NCBI GenBank assembly: GCA_964404765.1
Contig: CAYOLL010000001.1
Coordinates: 1 to 64,000 of the forward strand
Length of the DNA stretch: 64,000 nt
Source of the DNA: CAYOLL01 sp964404765 [NCBI: uncultured Gemmatimonadota bacterium]
GTDB taxonomy: Bacteria > 4572-55
Direction of reading: 5' to 3'
Within the stretch, counting starts at the first letter, position 1; the number at the start of each line of letters is the position of its first letter. Shown here piece by piece: positions 12,078 through 22,735 of this stretch. The position numbers and the translations under genes were made by a program. The notes beneath the pieces were generated by a model, which had not been told where the DNA came from, ran no database searches, and saw only the letters and a program-made list of their open reading frames with translations.

Positions 12078-12105
12078 TTGACACTTCTAAGAAAAATACT
12101 ATATT
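12078..12105 (+). promoter_or_regulatory. Sigma70-type promoter for the rpsL-rpsG-fusA-tuf block
   Basis: A perfect TTGACA (12078-12083) is followed after 16 bases by TATATT (12100-12105), about 53 bases before the rpsL start. This 202-base gap after rpoC is the natural place for the str-operon promoter. Strength and use are inferred from sequence alone. Confidence 0.7.
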
Positions 12106-12158
12106 GTCTATCTCTATTTGTTACGCAAAATTGATTAACGAAACGGAAGAGGGTTCAT

Positions 12159-12545
12159 GTGCCAACAATTAATCAATTAATTCGCAAGGGACGTCTGACA
12201 GTTGTTAAGAAGACAAAGGCTCCGGCATTGGCTTCTTGTCCCCAAAAACGTGGGGTGTGCACTCGTGTTTACACGACAACACCCAAAAAACCGAACTCAG
12301 CTCTTCGCAAAGTCGCGCGTGTTCGGTTAACAAACGGTATAGAAGTTACGACCTATATACCGGGTGAGGGGCATAATCTTCAGGAACACTCAATCGTTTT
12401 AATTCGTGGCGGGCGTGTCAAAGATTTGCCGGGCGTTCGGTACCATATTGTCCGTGGAGCGTTGGATTCTTCTGGTGTTGAGGATAGAAATCAAGGCCGT
12501 TCAAAGTACGGCGCAAAGCGCAAAAAGAAGCAGGCGGGTAAATAA
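12159..12545 (+). CDS. rpsL: 30S ribosomal protein S12
   Basis: S12 sits in the decoding centre and affects translational accuracy. It is 128 residues. Both loops linked to streptomycin resistance have the wild-type lysines ([18 protein letters not shown] and [13 protein letters not shown]), so no resistance change is visible there. The start is GTG 12159 in the context ATGTGCC; the ATG at 12157 is in another frame. It leads directly into rpsG with a two-base gap. Confidence 0.97.
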   Translation: MPTINQLIRKGRLTVVKKTKAPALASCPQKRGVCTRVYTTTPKKPNSALRKVARVRLTNGIEVTTYIPGEGHNLQEHSIVLIRGGRVKDLPGVRYHIVRGALDSSGVEDRNQGRSKYGAKRKKKQAGK

Positions 12546-12547
12546 TT

Positions 12548-13018
12548 ATGGCGAGAAGAAAATCTGCTGTCAAACGTGTGGTTCTGCCGGACCCAATTTA
12601 TCGTGAAGTAGTCGTAACACGCTTTATTAATGGATTGCTGGTCAGTGGCAAGCGAAGTATTGCTGAGGGTATCTTCTATGATGCCATGAAGCTAATTGAA
12701 AAAAAAGGTAGTGCGTCGGGGTTAGAGGTTTTCAAATCGGCGCTTAACCAAGTAAAACCCGTGTTGGAAGTAAAGTCCCGTCGTGTCGGTGGCGCAACAT
12801 ATCAAGTTCCGGTTGAGGTGCGTCAAGAACGCCGGTTATCGCTGGCAATTCGTTGGGTCGTTGGGTGCGCACGCGCTCGTCACGAACATTCGATGGCTGA
12901 ACGTTTGGCAAACGAATTGTTGGCAGCTTCGAAAAACGAAGGCGCTTCCGTAAAAAAACGAGAAGATACCCACAAGATGGCGGATGCCAACAAAGCTTTT
13001 TCCCATTATGTTTGGTAA
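12548..13018 (+). CDS. rpsG: 30S ribosomal protein S7
   Basis: S7 is a primary binder of the 16S rRNA 3' domain and nucleates assembly of the 30S head. It is 156 residues, beginning MARRKSAVKR, with the conserved RRVGGATYQVPVEVR segment and ending in KREDTHKMADANKAFSHYVW. This is a full-length bacterial S7. It lies between rpsL and fusA as in the standard str operon. Confidence 0.98.
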   Translation: MARRKSAVKRVVLPDPIYREVVVTRFINGLLVSGKRSIAEGIFYDAMKLIEKKGSASGLEVFKSALNQVKPVLEVKSRRVGGATYQVPVEVRQERRLSLAIRWVVGCARARHEHSMAERLANELLAASKNEGASVKKREDTHKMADANKAFSHYVW

Positions 13019-13053
13019 ATTATTTCGAGACAATATTTTAAGAGGGCTGTCGC

Positions 13054-15135
13054 GTGGTTCGTGAGTATTCTTTAGAAAATACAAGAAATATTGGCATTAT
13101 GGCCCATATTGACGCCGGTAAGACGACAACGACTGAGCGTATTTTATATTATACGGGTCGTCTTCATCGGATGGGTGAGGTCCACGATGGCGCAGCCACT
13201 ATGGACTGGATGGAACAGGAGCGTGAACGTGGGATTACAATCACATCCGCTGCTACCACTTGTATGTGGAAAAATATACGTATCAATATCATTGACACGC
13301 CAGGCCACGTAGATTTTACGGCGGAAGTTGAAAGGTCACTTCGTGTTTTAGATGGCGCCGTTGCGCTTTTTTGTGCGGTTGGTGGTGTTGAACCCCAATC
13401 AGAGACCGTTTGGCGTCAGGCCGACAACTATTCAATTCCGCGAGTTGCTTTTGTAAATAAAATGGACCGCGTCGGGGCTGACTTTGACAATGTTGTTAAA
13501 ATGATGCGAGATCGCTTAGGCGCATGCGTCGTTCCGATTCAATTGCCAATTGGCAGCGAAGATCGTTTTGTAGGCGTGATTGATTTAGTTGAGATGAAGG
13601 CAGTTATTTATGATGAGGACGGGCAGGGTTCGAAGTACCACGACGAACCTATTCCGACAGATTTGCAGGATGACGCAGAGTTTTATCGCGAGAAGCTTCT
13701 TGAAGCGGTTTCAGATTTTAATGACGCGTTGTTGTTGAAATTTTTAGAAGCCCAAAAAATTGAAATAGATGAGGTTCGCGCCGCTCTTCGGGCTGCAACT
13801 ATCGCATGCAAATTAGTGCCGGTGTTGTGTGGGACGGCATTTAAAAACAAAGGTGTTCAGGGACTTTTGGATGCTGTTGTTGACTACTTACCCTCACCGG
13901 CAAATTTACAGCCAGCTAAGGGTGTCGAGGTCCGGGGGACTGAGGTCTTGACCCGTGAGGTCAGTGATACGGCGCCTTTTGCGGCGTTAGCATTTAAATT
14001 AATGACGGATCCGTTTGTAGGCAAATTAACATATTTTAGAGTCTATTCTGGAACGCTAAAAGCAGGTTCGTACGTATTAGACAGCTCAACAGGACGTAAA
14101 GAGCGTATTGGTCGCTTACTGCAGATGCACGCGAATAAGCGACATGAAATCGATGGGGTATTCGCAGGTGATATTGCGGCTGCTGTAGGTTTAAGAGATG
14201 TAAAGACGGGTCATACGCTTTGTGACGAAAAGTATCCAATTCTTCTTGAGACTATGAAATTCCCACAACCTGTTATTTCTGTTGCGATCGAGCCAAAGAC
14301 GAAGGCTGATCACGATCGTCTCGGAGAATCCTTAGCTAAGCTTTCAGATGAGGACCCAACTTTTAGAGTTAGAACTGACGAAGAGACCGGCCAGGTCATC
14401 ATTGCTGGAATGGGCGAGTTGCATCTCGAGATTATTGTTGACCGCTTATTGCGTGAGTTTAAAGTTCAGGCGAATGTTGGAAGGCCGCAGGTTGCTTATC
14501 GAGAGGCGATTACCAAAAATGCTGAGGGTGAGGGTCGCTTTGTTCGCCAATCTGGTGGGCGCGGTCAATATGGCCATGCCTTGGTAACAATTGAGCCGAT
14601 GCCGCCGGGGTCTGGTTTTGTTTTTGAAAATAATATTGTCGGTGGCGTTATTCCTAAAGAATTTATTCCGGCAATTGAGCAAGGCGCTAAAGAGGCCTCA
14701 GAAAATGGTGTTTTAGCAGGGTATCCCCTTGTAGATTTAAAGGTTGGCGTTTACGACGGTTCCTACCACAATGTAGACTCTTCGGAAATTGCATTTAAAA
14801 TTGCCGGATCTATGGCCTTTCAGGATGCGGTTAAGCGCGCCGGCCCGGTACTTATGGAGCCGATTATGAAGGTTGAGGTCGTTCTTCCGGAACTTTATTT
14901 AGGCGATGTAATTGGGGATCTAAATGCCCGTCGTGGTAAAATTACCGGAATGGAGCCTCGTCGGGACGCGCAGGTTGTGTCCGCAAAGGTTCCGTTGGCG
15001 GAGATGTTTGGCTACTCTACTAAATTGCGTTCTCAAACTCAAGGCCGAGCAATCTATACAATGGAGTTCTCTCATTACGAGGCTGTTCCGGTTCAAGTAT
15101 CTGAAGAAATTATTTCTAAAGTAAAAGGCGCTTAA
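13054..15135 (+). CDS. fusA: Elongation factor G
   Basis: GTPase that drives translocation and, with RRF, ribosome recycling. It is 693 residues. G motifs are [15 protein letters not shown] (G1), the ERGITITSA switch I, DTPGHVDF (G3) and NKMDR (G4). Domain IV contains the [18 protein letters not shown] segment, and the C terminus is ordinary. GTG start at 13054. Its switch I is canonical, unlike that of the neighbouring EF-Tu. Confidence 0.98.
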   Translation: MVREYSLENTRNIGIMAHIDAGKTTTTERILYYTGRLHRMGEVHDGAATMDWMEQERERGITITSAATTCMWKNIRINIIDTPGHVDFTAEVERSLRVLDGAVALFCAVGGVEPQSETVWRQADNYSIPRVAFVNKMDRVGADFDNVVKMMRDRLGACVVPIQLPIGSEDRFVGVIDLVEMKAVIYDEDGQGSKYHDEPIPTDLQDDAEFYREKLLEAVSDFNDALLLKFLEAQKIEIDEVRAALRAATIACKLVPVLCGTAFKNKGVQGLLDAVVDYLPSPANLQPAKGVEVRGTEVLTREVSDTAPFAALAFKLMTDPFVGKLTYFRVYSGTLKAGSYVLDSSTGRKERIGRLLQMHANKRHEIDGVFAGDIAAAVGLRDVKTGHTLCDEKYPILLETMKFPQPVISVAIEPKTKADHDRLGESLAKLSDEDPTFRVRTDEETGQVIIAGMGELHLEIIVDRLLREFKVQANVGRPQVAYREAITKNAEGEGRFVRQSGGRGQYGHALVTIEPMPPGSGFVFENNIVGGVIPKEFIPAIEQGAKEASENGVLAGYPLVDLKVGVYDGSYHNVDSSEIAFKIAGSMAFQDAVKRAGPVLMEPIMKVEVVLPELYLGDVIGDLNARRGKITGMEPRRDAQVVSAKVPLAEMFGYSTKLRSQTQGRAIYTMEFSHYEAVPVQVSEEIISKVKGA

Positions 15136-15159
15136 TAATTTTTAAGGAGAGAATTTTCG

Positions 15160-16365
15160 ATGGCGAAAGAGACCTTTAAGCGAACAAAGCCGCACGTTAA
15201 TGTAGGGACGATTGGTCACGTAGATCATGGGAAGACGACGTTGACGGCATCTTTGACAGCGGTTATGGCCCAGCAGGGCTTGGCGACATTGGTGAGTTAT
15301 GATCAGGTCGCAAAGGCGTCGGAATCGCAGGGTCGGCGGGATGCGACGAAGATCTTGACGATTGCGACCTCGCACGTGGAGTATGAGTCAGTGAAGCGTC
15401 ATTACGCGCACGTTGATTGTCCTGGTCACGCGGATTATGTGAAGAACATGATTACGGGTGCGGCTCAGATGGATGGTGCGATTTTGGTTGTTAGCGCGGC
15501 GGACGGGCCGATGCCGCAAACCCGCGAGCATATTTTGTTAGCTCGTCAGGTAGGTGTTCCATATATTGTTGTATTTTTGAACAAAGTAGATGTTGTTGAT
15601 GATCCGGAGTTGTTGGAGTTGGTAGACCTGGAAGTTCGGGAATTACTTTCGAAGTATGATTTTCCAGGCGATACGACCCCGATTATTCGTGGTAGCGCCT
15701 TAGGCGCTTTGCAAAATCCGGGCGATCCTGCGAAGGCCAAGTGTATTTTGGATTTGATTGATGCCGTAGACAGCTATATTCCGACGCCTGTTCGCGATGT
15801 TGACAAGCCATTTTTGATGCCGATTGAAGATGTTTTTTCGATTACCGGTCGCGGGACTGTCGGTACCGGCCGTGTGGAGCGCGGCAAAGTGAAAGTTGGC
15901 GAGGAATTAGAGATTGTCGGTTTTCGGGATACCCGTAAGACGATTGTGACCGGAGTAGAAATGTTTCGTAAGCTGCTGGATCAGGCACAAGCCGGTGATA
16001 ATATTGGTTTGTTGTTGCGTGGTGTGGATAAGAATGATCTGGAACGCGGGATGGTGTTAGCCAAGCCAGGCAGTGTCACCCCTCACACCCATTTTGAAGG
16101 GACAGCTTACATTTTGTCAAAGGAAGAAGGTGGTCGTCATACGCCGTTTTTTACGGGCTATCGTCCGCAGTTTTATTTCCGAACGACCGATGTGACCGGT
16201 GTTTTAAATTTAAAGGACGACCGTGAAATGGTTATGCCCGGTGACAATGTAAATATTAGTTGCGAACTGATTACGCCGATTGCGATGGAAGAAGGCTTGC
16301 GTTTTGCCATTCGTGAAGGTGGTCGCACCGTCGGCGCCGGTGTTATTAGCAAAATTCTGAAGTAA
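15160..16365 (+). CDS. tuf: Elongation factor Tu, copy 2 (complete)
   Basis: Complete 401-residue EF-Tu. The P-loop is GHVDHGKT (residues 19-26), G3 is DCPGH (86-90) and G4 is NKVD (141-144). Domains II and III match copy 1 almost exactly. The odd part is switch I: where most EF-Tu have ERGITINT, this one has residues 54-70 reading [17 protein letters not shown], which keeps the Mg2+-linked Thr (T67) but not the usual RGI. Starts at ATG 15160 after AAGGAGAG. It closes the str block and runs into rpsJ after 13 bases. Confidence 0.97.
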   Translation: MAKETFKRTKPHVNVGTIGHVDHGKTTLTASLTAVMAQQGLATLVSYDQVAKASESQGRRDATKILTIATSHVEYESVKRHYAHVDCPGHADYVKNMITGAAQMDGAILVVSAADGPMPQTREHILLARQVGVPYIVVFLNKVDVVDDPELLELVDLEVRELLSKYDFPGDTTPIIRGSALGALQNPGDPAKAKCILDLIDAVDSYIPTPVRDVDKPFLMPIEDVFSITGRGTVGTGRVERGKVKVGEELEIVGFRDTRKTIVTGVEMFRKLLDQAQAGDNIGLLLRGVDKNDLERGMVLAKPGSVTPHTHFEGTAYILSKEEGGRHTPFFTGYRPQFYFRTTDVTGVLNLKDDREMVMPGDNVNISCELITPIAMEEGLRFAIREGGRTVGAGVISKILK

Positions 16366-16378
16366 GACGGAGAACACA

Positions 16379-16687
16379 GTGGGCAATCAAAAAATTCGTA
16401 TTCGCTTAAAAGCGTACGATCATGAAGTATTGGATCGTTCAACGCAAGAAATTGTACGGACGGCAAAAAGAGCTGGTGCAAAAATTTCCGGCCCAATTCC
16501 TTTGCCTACAAGACGATCCGTGTTTACAGTTCTACGGTCGCCTCATATCGACAAGAAGTCGCGTGAGCAGTTTGAAATGAGAGTTCATAAACGCTTAATT
16601 GATATAACAGAGTCAACGCCACAAACGGTAGATGCATTGATGAAGTTAGATCTTCCTTCGGGTGTTGATGTTGAAATTAAAGTATAA
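16379..16687 (+). CDS. rpsJ: 30S ribosomal protein S10
   Basis: S10 is part of the 30S head and the NusG/NusB partner in antitermination. It is 102 residues, from [19 protein letters not shown] to VDVEIKV, with the conserved GPIPLPTR loop. GTG start at 16379 follows a CGGAG site at 16370-16374. It is the first gene of the S10-type cluster, with no visible separate promoter after tuf. Confidence 0.98.
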   Translation: MGNQKIRIRLKAYDHEVLDRSTQEIVRTAKRAGAKISGPIPLPTRRSVFTVLRSPHIDKKSREQFEMRVHKRLIDITESTPQTVDALMKLDLPSGVDVEIKV

Positions 16688-16714
16688 TGCGTAACCGTGT
16701 GGAGAGTATTGGCC

Positions 16715-17338
16715 ATGAATATGCTTCTGGGTCGTAAAATCGGTATGACACAAATCTTTGATAAAGATGGAATTCAAAAAGCGGTGACGGTTATTGAAGT
16801 TGGGCCCTGTCTTATAACACAGGTCAAGACCAAAGTTACTGATGGTTACAACGCTATCCAGTTAGGTTTTGGCAAAAAGAAAGAAAAGCATACTACAAAA
16901 AGTATGCAGGGGCATTTTAAAGCTGCAAACGCAGACCCGTTACGTTTTTTGCGTGAGGTTCGTGTAGAAGACGCTTCTAAATATGAGCTTGGTAAATCTG
17001 TTGTCTTGTCTGATATTTTTCAAGAAGGGGATACTATTTGTGTAAGTGGTATTTCTAAAGGCAAAGGCTTCCAAGGAGTGGTTAAACGCTACCACTTTGC
17101 GGGCGGACCGAAAACGCATGGACAAAGTGATAGACATCGAGCGCGAGGCTCTATAGGTCAGAACACTTTTCCGGGTCGTGTGTTTAAAAATTTGCGTATG
17201 GCCGGGAAAATGGGTAAAGATCGTGTTACACTTAAAAATTTAAAAATTGAGAAAATTTTTGCGGCACGGAACCTAATGCTAATTGGCGGGGCTCTTCCGG
17301 GTGGTAAAAATGCTATTCTTGAAGTTTGCAAGATATAG
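16715..17338 (+). CDS. rplC: 50S ribosomal protein L3
   Basis: L3 binds near the peptidyl-transferase centre and nucleates 50S assembly. The product is 207 residues from ATG 16715 ([15 protein letters not shown]); GGAGAG at 16701-16706 is its ribosome-binding site. A GTG at 16697 lies upstream of that site and is rejected as the start. The central segment [20 protein letters not shown] is the conserved L3 loop reaching the active site. Confidence 0.96.
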   Translation: MNMLLGRKIGMTQIFDKDGIQKAVTVIEVGPCLITQVKTKVTDGYNAIQLGFGKKKEKHTTKSMQGHFKAANADPLRFLREVRVEDASKYELGKSVVLSDIFQEGDTICVSGISKGKGFQGVVKRYHFAGGPKTHGQSDRHRARGSIGQNTFPGRVFKNLRMAGKMGKDRVTLKNLKIEKIFAARNLMLIGGALPGGKNAILEVCKI

Positions 17339-17356
17339 ACGATTACGAGGTTAATG

Positions 17357-17980
17357 ATGTTGACAGTTGATATAATTAATATTGAAGGCCAAAAAATTGG
17401 CGTTGCTGACTTACCGGAGCAAATTTTTGGGATTGAGCCAAATAATCAGGTTATATCTGAATATGTGCGAATGTACCTTAACAATCAACGCATTGGTTCA
17501 GCCAATACGAAGAATCGCCGCGAAGTTTCCGGAGGTGGGAAAAAACCATATCGCCAGAAGGGAACAGGTCAGGCTCGACAAGGTTCAATTCGTGCTCCGC
17601 ACTATGTTGGAGGTGGTCGTGCTTTTGGTCCTACGCCAAAAAAATGGTATTATCAAATACCTCAGAAAAAACGTCGTTTGGCTTTAAACTCGTCACTATC
17701 ATCCCGAGTTACCCAAGGAAAATGTTTATTGCTGAGCAGTAAAGTTTTACCGAATAATAAAACAAAAGATGTTGCTTCTTTTCTAGAAAAAATTGATTCA
17801 AAAAGTCACTTAGTCGTTTTGAGCGAGCATGATGAGATTTTTTTGCGGTGTGCACGAAATATTGCCAAAGCGACTGTTCGTCAGTGGGCGCACCTAAATG
17901 CATTTGATGTTCTAAAACACGAGACGATTATTATTGAAAAGAGCGTCGTAGATAGGTTGATCGGTGAGGTGAATGCATGA
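17357..17980 (+). CDS. rplD: 50S ribosomal protein L4
   Basis: L4 lines the peptide exit tunnel. It is 207 residues. The long tunnel loop is visible in KNRREVSGGGKKPYRQKGTGQARQGS and the following ragged basic stretch. Two ATGs occur in tandem (17354 and 17357); the second has the better spacing from GAGG at 17347-17350. The stop overlaps the rplW start by four bases (ATGA), indicating translational coupling. Confidence 0.96.
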   Translation: MLTVDIINIEGQKIGVADLPEQIFGIEPNNQVISEYVRMYLNNQRIGSANTKNRREVSGGGKKPYRQKGTGQARQGSIRAPHYVGGGRAFGPTPKKWYYQIPQKKRRLALNSSLSSRVTQGKCLLLSSKVLPNNKTKDVASFLEKIDSKSHLVVLSEHDEIFLRCARNIAKATVRQWAHLNAFDVLKHETIIIEKSVVDRLIGEVNA

Positions 17981-18273
17981 ATAATTTGCGGCAAATTATT
18001 AAAAGACCGCTTCTTACGGAGCGGAGTTTGCAAAATAAAGAGACATATAACAAGTACTCTTTTGAGGTCCACCCGGATGCGAATAAAATCGACATCAAAC
18101 GCGCAGTAGAGCACTTATTTAATGTTCAAGTTCTTTCTGTTTCGACGATGAATGTGATGGGAAAGAAAAAACGGATTCGTACTCGCGAGAAGGGAAAACG
18201 GCCTAATTGGAAAAAAGCAATCATTAGTGTTGTTAATGGGCAAAAGATAGAAATATTTGAGACAGTTAAATAA
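17977..18273 (+). CDS. rplW: 50S ribosomal protein L23
   Basis: L23 is at the tunnel exit and is the docking site for SRP and trigger factor. It is 98 residues, with the family start IIKRPLLTERS and the basic loop GKKKRIRTREKGKRPNWKKA. Its start overlaps the rplD stop (ATGA). Confidence 0.97.
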   Translation: MNNLRQIIKRPLLTERSLQNKETYNKYSFEVHPDANKIDIKRAVEHLFNVQVLSVSTMNVMGKKKRIRTREKGKRPNWKKAIISVVNGQKIEIFETVK

Positions 18274-18306
18274 GTGATTTATTTATAGTTTTTGGAGCAT
18301 ACAAAA

Positions 18307-19134
18307 ATGGGCATTAAAAGATATAACCCGGTTACTTCCAGCCTACGTTTTAAAACGGGTTACACATTTGATGAAATTACCAAATCCACCCCTGAAAAGT
18401 CTCTTTTAGAGCCTTTGCGAAAACAAGGTGGACGTGATAACTTTGGACGCATTACAACGCGTTATCGTGGGGGCGGGCACAAGCGTTTTTATAGAATTAT
18501 TGATTTTAAACGTAACAAAGTTGGTATTCCGGCACGAGTTGATTCAATTCAATATGATCCTAATCGGTCAGCGCGCATTGCATTATTATTTTACGCGGAC
18601 GGAGAAAAGCGGTATATTCTAGCGCCGTTGGGCTTAAATGTGAACGATGTTGTTACAACCGGCCCAACAGCAGACATTAAGCCAGGTAATGCATTGCCTC
18701 TGGAACACATTCCTTTAGGAACAATGGTGCATAATATTGAGATGAAGGTTGGCAAGGGGGGTCAGATTGCCCGAAGTGCCGGTGCTGCCGCTCAAGTTGT
18801 AGCTAAAGATGGAAGATATGCTCAAATTCGATTGCCATCTAGCGAAGTTCGTATGATTCGTATGGAATGTTATGCTACAATTGGTCAGGTGGGTAATGTT
18901 GAGCATGAAAACATTAGCATTGGTAAAGCAGGTCGTACCCGGTGGTTAGGTCGGCGTCCACGAGTTCGTGGTGTTGCAAAAAATCCTGTTGATCATCCAA
19001 TGGGAGGCGGTGAGGGTAAATCATCGGGTGGCCGGCACCCATGTACACCATGGGGTAAACCTACGAAAGGCTATAAGACGCGTAAACCGAATAAAAAATC
19101 GAGTAAATACATTGTTAAACGGCGTAATAGCTAA
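18307..19134 (+). CDS. rplB: 50S ribosomal protein L2
   Basis: L2 supports subunit association and the peptidyl-transferase centre. It is 275 residues from ATG 18307 ([14 protein letters not shown]). The conserved C-terminal loop [21 protein letters not shown] contains the histidine implicated in catalysis. GGAG at 18293-18296 precedes the start; an in-frame start at 18292 would lie on the ribosome-binding site. Confidence 0.97.
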   Translation: MGIKRYNPVTSSLRFKTGYTFDEITKSTPEKSLLEPLRKQGGRDNFGRITTRYRGGGHKRFYRIIDFKRNKVGIPARVDSIQYDPNRSARIALLFYADGEKRYILAPLGLNVNDVVTTGPTADIKPGNALPLEHIPLGTMVHNIEMKVGKGGQIARSAGAAAQVVAKDGRYAQIRLPSSEVRMIRMECYATIGQVGNVEHENISIGKAGRTRWLGRRPRVRGVAKNPVDHPMGGGEGKSSGGRHPCTPWGKPTKGYKTRKPNKKSSKYIVKRRNS

Positions 19135-19161
19135 AATTGTTTATTAAGCTGGAGGCAACAA

Positions 19162-19449
19162 TTGGCACGTTCGGTTAAGAAAGGGCCGTACATAGAGACG
19201 TCCCTGTTTAAAAAAGTTGAGCAATTAAATAAAAAGAATGAGAAAAAAGTTCTTAAAGTTTGGTCTCGACGAAGTACAATTATACCAGAATTTGTTGGTC
19301 ATACTTTAGCGGTTTATAATGGGAAGAAATTCATCCCGGTGTATATTACCGAAAATATGGTCGGCCACAAGCTTGGTGAGTTTTCCCCAACGCGCACATT
19401 TAAAGGTCACGCTGGCGGTGTTGGTAAAAGTGTAAAGGCTCAAAAATAA
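19162..19449 (+). CDS. rpsS: 30S ribosomal protein S19
   Basis: S19 binds 16S rRNA in the 30S head with S13. It is 95 residues, [19 protein letters not shown], with the conserved [18 protein letters not shown] motif. The start is TTG 19162 after GGAGG at 19151-19155. Confidence 0.97.
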   Translation: MARSVKKGPYIETSLFKKVEQLNKKNEKKVLKVWSRRSTIIPEFVGHTLAVYNGKKFIPVYITENMVGHKLGEFSPTRTFKGHAGGVGKSVKAQK

Positions 19450-19469
19450 CTGTTGATGAGGATTAAATA

Positions 19470-19808
19470 ATGGAAGCACGTGCAATAGCACGCCACGTTA
19501 GGCTGACACCAAGAAAGACACGACAGGTTGTTGATGAAGTTCGTGGGAAACGAATTACTGAAGCCTACCATATTTTGAGTTTGGCCAAAAAACGAGCAGC
19601 AGGTGTGGTGATAAAAGCAATTGAATCCGCTGTATCAAATGCGTTGATAGCCAAAAGCGATGTGGATGTCGATGATCTATATGTAAAGACAATTTTTGTC
19701 GATAGCGGACCAACCCTTAAACGAATTCGTCCAATGTCAATGGGTCGTGCTGGTAAAATTCGTAAGCGAACTTGCCATTTAACCGTTGTTGTTGCAGAAT
19801 TAAAATAG
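19470..19808 (+). CDS. rplV: 50S ribosomal protein L22
   Basis: L22 lines the exit tunnel with L4; changes in its beta hairpin can cause macrolide resistance. It is 112 residues with RHVRLTPRKTRQVVDEVRGK and the hairpin segment PTLKRIRPMSMGRAGKIRKRTCH. No deletion is seen in the hairpin. It follows rpsS after 20 bases. Confidence 0.97.
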   Translation: MEARAIARHVRLTPRKTRQVVDEVRGKRITEAYHILSLAKKRAAGVVIKAIESAVSNALIAKSDVDVDDLYVKTIFVDSGPTLKRIRPMSMGRAGKIRKRTCHLTVVVAELK

Positions 19809-19820
19809 AGGAGAAGATTT

Positions 19821-20489
19821 GTGGGGCAAAAAACAAACCCAGTCGGTTTTAGACTTGGTGTAATTCGGACGTGGGATTCACGTTGGTTTGCACGAAATAA
19901 CTTTGCTGACCTGCTTCATGAAGATTTAACGATACGTAAGTATGTTACCAATCGTTTAAAAAAAGCCGGTGTTTTTAGAGTTGAGATTGAGCGGGCACCG
20001 AAACGTGTTACGGTTAATATACATACTGCTCGGCCTGGAATTGTGATTGGTCGCAAAGGTTCGGAAGTTGAAAAATTGACGGAAGAGCTGCAGCAAATTA
20101 CAAAAAAAGAAGTGAATCTTAATATACAAGAAATAAAAGTTGCTGAATTAGACGCCGCTGTTGTTGCAGATAGTATAGCTCGGCAGTTAGAGCAGCGCGT
20201 AAGTTTTAGACGTGCCATGAAAAAAGCGGTTGCTTCGACTATGCGAATGGGCGCACAGGGGATTAAAGTTAGATGTTCAGGGCGCTTGGGTGGCGCAGAA
20301 ATGTCGCGTGTTGAGGGCTATCGTGAGGGACGTGTTCCGTTGCATACCTTACGGGCGGATATTGATTATGCCTTAACTACAGCTTTGACGGTATATGGCA
20401 AAATTGGTGTGAAAGTTTGGATTTGCAAAGGTGATATTTTGCCGAAGAAGGACCAACAAATCAACCAACGCCTTAAGAAAAGCAAATAA
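19821..20489 (+). CDS. rpsC: 30S ribosomal protein S3
   Basis: S3 forms part of the mRNA entry channel. It is 222 residues, beginning [22 protein letters not shown], with a KH domain ([14 protein letters not shown]) and the C-terminal domain [34 protein letters not shown] start at 19821 after GAGGAGA. Confidence 0.98.
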   Translation: MGQKTNPVGFRLGVIRTWDSRWFARNNFADLLHEDLTIRKYVTNRLKKAGVFRVEIERAPKRVTVNIHTARPGIVIGRKGSEVEKLTEELQQITKKEVNLNIQEIKVAELDAAVVADSIARQLEQRVSFRRAMKKAVASTMRMGAQGIKVRCSGRLGGAEMSRVEGYREGRVPLHTLRADIDYALTTALTVYGKIGVKVWICKGDILPKKDQQINQRLKKSK

Positions 20490-20503
20490 GCGGAGATTTC
20501 TAT

Positions 20504-20932
20504 ATGTTAATGCCAAGTCGTGTAAAATATCGAAAACCTCATCGAGGGCGAATGCGTGGTAAAGCGCATCGTGGTTGCAATGTTGACTTTGGTGATTTCG
20601 GTCTCAAGTCTCTAGAGTGTGGTTGGGTTACAAATCGTCAGATTGAGGCCGCGCGTATCGCACTAACGCGACACATTAAACGTGGCGGGCGCGTTTGGAT
20701 TCGCATTTTTCCTCAAAAAGCTTTAACGGTTAAACCTGCTGAAACCCGAATGGGAAAAGGTAAAGGTGCGCCGGAGCATTGGGTTGCGGTGGTTAAGCCC
20801 GGTTGTGTTATGTTTGAAATTGAAGGTGTTACTAAGGAATTGGCACATGAGGCACTTTCTTTAGCAGCAACCAAGCTTCCGGTGCGGACGAAGATTGTTG
20901 TTCGTGAAGATTATATAGGAGAGAAGGAATGA
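20504..20932 (+). CDS. rplP: 50S ribosomal protein L16
   Basis: L16 helps position the A-site tRNA. It is 142 residues, beginning [19 protein letters not shown], with the conserved [16 protein letters not shown] segment (here [17 protein letters not shown]). The start is ATG 20504; a second ATG two codons on is possible but the MLMP start is typical of the family. The stop overlaps the rpmC start. Confidence 0.97.
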   Translation: MLMPSRVKYRKPHRGRMRGKAHRGCNVDFGDFGLKSLECGWVTNRQIEAARIALTRHIKRGGRVWIRIFPQKALTVKPAETRMGKGKGAPEHWVAVVKPGCVMFEIEGVTKELAHEALSLAATKLPVRTKIVVREDYIGEKE

Positions 20933-21132
20933 AAGCCGATAAGATGCGTGAGCTGTCTCAAGAAGAGCTTATAAATGAAGCTGACGATTTAGAGCAGGAG
21001 CTTTTCAATTTACGAATGAGCAAAGTTGTTAGCCATATTGAAAATCCTATGCGTATTCGTCAACTCAGACGGACGATTGCTCGTGCCAAAACGATTTTAA
21101 ATGAATATCGTTTGGGAATTGTGAAGAAATAA
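20929..21132 (+). CDS. rpmC: 50S ribosomal protein L29
   Basis: Small two-helix protein at the exit tunnel beside L23. It is 67 residues, beginning [21 protein letters not shown], with ELFNLRMSK and [17 protein letters not shown], which is the family pattern. Its ATG overlaps the rplP stop by four bases. Confidence 0.95.
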   Translation: MKADKMRELSQEELINEADDLEQELFNLRMSKVVSHIENPMRIRQLRRTIARAKTILNEYRLGIVKK

Positions 21133-21176
21133 GAAGTGTATCTCGCTAATAATAAAATTAAAGAGGTTATATAAGC

Positions 21177-21437
21177 ATGGAAAGAGGACGCCGTAAAGCT
21201 CGTGAGGGTGTCGTTGTTAGCGACAAGATGGAAAAAACTGTAGTTGTCCGCGTAGAGCGCTTAATGATGCATCCTTTATACAGCCGAGTTGTTCGTCGTT
21301 ATGCTAAATTTAAGGCGCACGACGAAAAAAACGAATGCAAAGTCGGCGACACCGTTCGGATCATGGAAACTCGTCCGCTGAGTAAGACAAAACGGTGGCG
21401 AGTAACTCAAATTTTAACAAGTGCCGCTAGCAAGTAG
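21177..21437 (+). CDS. rpsQ: 30S ribosomal protein S17
   Basis: S17 is a primary 16S rRNA binder with an OB fold. It is 86 residues; the core [21 protein letters not shown] and [21 protein letters not shown] is characteristic. It begins at ATG 21177 after AGAGG (21161-21165). Confidence 0.97.
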   Translation: MERGRRKAREGVVVSDKMEKTVVVRVERLMMHPLYSRVVRRYAKFKAHDEKNECKVGDTVRIMETRPLSKTKRWRVTQILTSAASK

Positions 21438-21446
21438 GGAATTCAA

Positions 21447-21815
21447 ATGATTCAAGAAGAAACAAGTTTAATTATTGCGGATAATTCAGGTGCACGTCGC
21501 GCGAAGTGTATTCGGGTTTTGGGTAGCACAAATCGTCGCTATGCAACTTTAGGTGATATTATTGTTGTTGCAATTAAGGATGCGCTTCCAGGGGGGGCTG
21601 TCAAAAAGGGCGAGGTTGCGAAAGCAGTTATTGTTCGTACCCGTAAAGAGGTTCGTCGTCCTGACGGTTCATATATCCGATTTGATGAAAACGCCGCTGT
21701 TTTAATTACCGATTCTAAAGAGCCTCGCGGCACTCGTATCTTTGGGCCGGTTGCCCGAGAGCTTAGAGAGAAGAAGTTTATGAAAATTGTTTCACTGGCA
21801 CCTGAAGTACTTTGA
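21447..21815 (+). CDS. rplN: 50S ribosomal protein L14
   Basis: L14 contacts 16S helix 14 and is the docking site of the silencing factor RsfS. It is 122 residues, [26 protein letters not shown], ending [12 protein letters not shown]. Complete and ordinary. Confidence 0.97.
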   Translation: MIQEETSLIIADNSGARRAKCIRVLGSTNRRYATLGDIIVVAIKDALPGGAVKKGEVAKAVIVRTRKEVRRPDGSYIRFDENAAVLITDSKEPRGTRIFGPVARELREKKFMKIVSLAPEVL

Positions 21816-21829
21816 GCGAGGCTACTAAA

Positions 21830-22153
21830 ATGCATATAAAAAAGGGTGATCAAGTTATTGTAATAGCCGGCAATGATAAAGGGACAAAAGGACGTGTTCT
21901 TAAAGTTTTTCGCAAAGAGCGGCGTATTGTTGTTGAAAATGTTGCATTTGCAAAGCGTGCGACACGCCCTAATCCCAGCAAGGGTCAGCAAGGTGGTTTA
22001 GTGGAAAAAGAACTGCCTATTCATATTTCAAATGTTATGCTAATAGATCCCAAAAGCGGGGAACCAACGCGCATTTCTTTGCAGTGTCTTGCTGATGGGA
22101 AAAAAATGAGGATTAGTAAAAAATCTGGTGAAGAGATTCCTGTCACTAAATAA
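21830..22153 (+). CDS. rplX: 50S ribosomal protein L24
   Basis: L24 is a 50S assembly initiator with a KOW motif. The product is 107 residues from ATG 21830 ([26 protein letters not shown]). GAGG at 21818-21821 is the ribosome-binding site. A TTG at 21812 overlapping rplN is in frame but lies before this site and is rejected. Confidence 0.95.
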   Translation: MHIKKGDQVIVIAGNDKGTKGRVLKVFRKERRIVVENVAFAKRATRPNPSKGQQGGLVEKELPIHISNVMLIDPKSGEPTRISLQCLADGKKMRISKKSGEEIPVTK

Positions 22154-22168
22154 GCAAAAGGTTTACTT

Positions 22169-22714
22169 ATGAGTCGAATGCTTGATCATTATAAAAAAGT
22201 TGTTGTACCTCAAATGCAGAAAAAATTTGGGTACAAAAATACCATGCAGGTACCAAAGCTCGAAAAAATTGTGCTGAATGCTGGTGTAGGTGATGCAACG
22301 CAGAACAGTAAAGTTCTGGATTCATTCATTTTGGATGTCACCCTGATTGCAGGTCAAAAACCGTTGGTTACTCGGGCAAAGAAGTCAATCGCATCTTTTA
22401 AGTTGCGACAGAATATGCCTATTGGCTGTATGGTAACTATGCGCCGCAAGAACATGTATTTTTTCTTTGATCGCTTGGTTAATATTGCAATTCCACGTAT
22501 TCGGGACTTTCAAGGTGTCTCTCGGAAATCTTTTGATGGCCGTGGGAATTATACGTTAGGCGTGAGAGAGCAAATCATCTTTCCGGAAATTGATTATGAT
22601 AAAGTTGACCGTCTGCGTGGCTTTAATGTAACAATTGTCACAACGGCCAAAACTGATGAAGAGGCCCAAGAATTTTTATCTCTAATGGGTGTTCCTTTCC
22701 GAAAAACAAAATAA
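22169..22714 (+). CDS. rplE: 50S ribosomal protein L5
   Basis: L5 binds 5S rRNA and contacts the P-site tRNA. It is 181 residues with [15 protein letters not shown] and [31 protein letters not shown]. Length and sequence are normal. Confidence 0.97.
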   Translation: MSRMLDHYKKVVVPQMQKKFGYKNTMQVPKLEKIVLNAGVGDATQNSKVLDSFILDVTLIAGQKPLVTRAKKSIASFKLRQNMPIGCMVTMRRKNMYFFFDRLVNIAIPRIRDFQGVSRKSFDGRGNYTLGVREQIIFPEIDYDKVDRLRGFNVTIVTTAKTDEEAQEFLSLMGVPFRKTK

Positions 22715-22735
22715 TTCAAGGATGGATTTGGTCTT

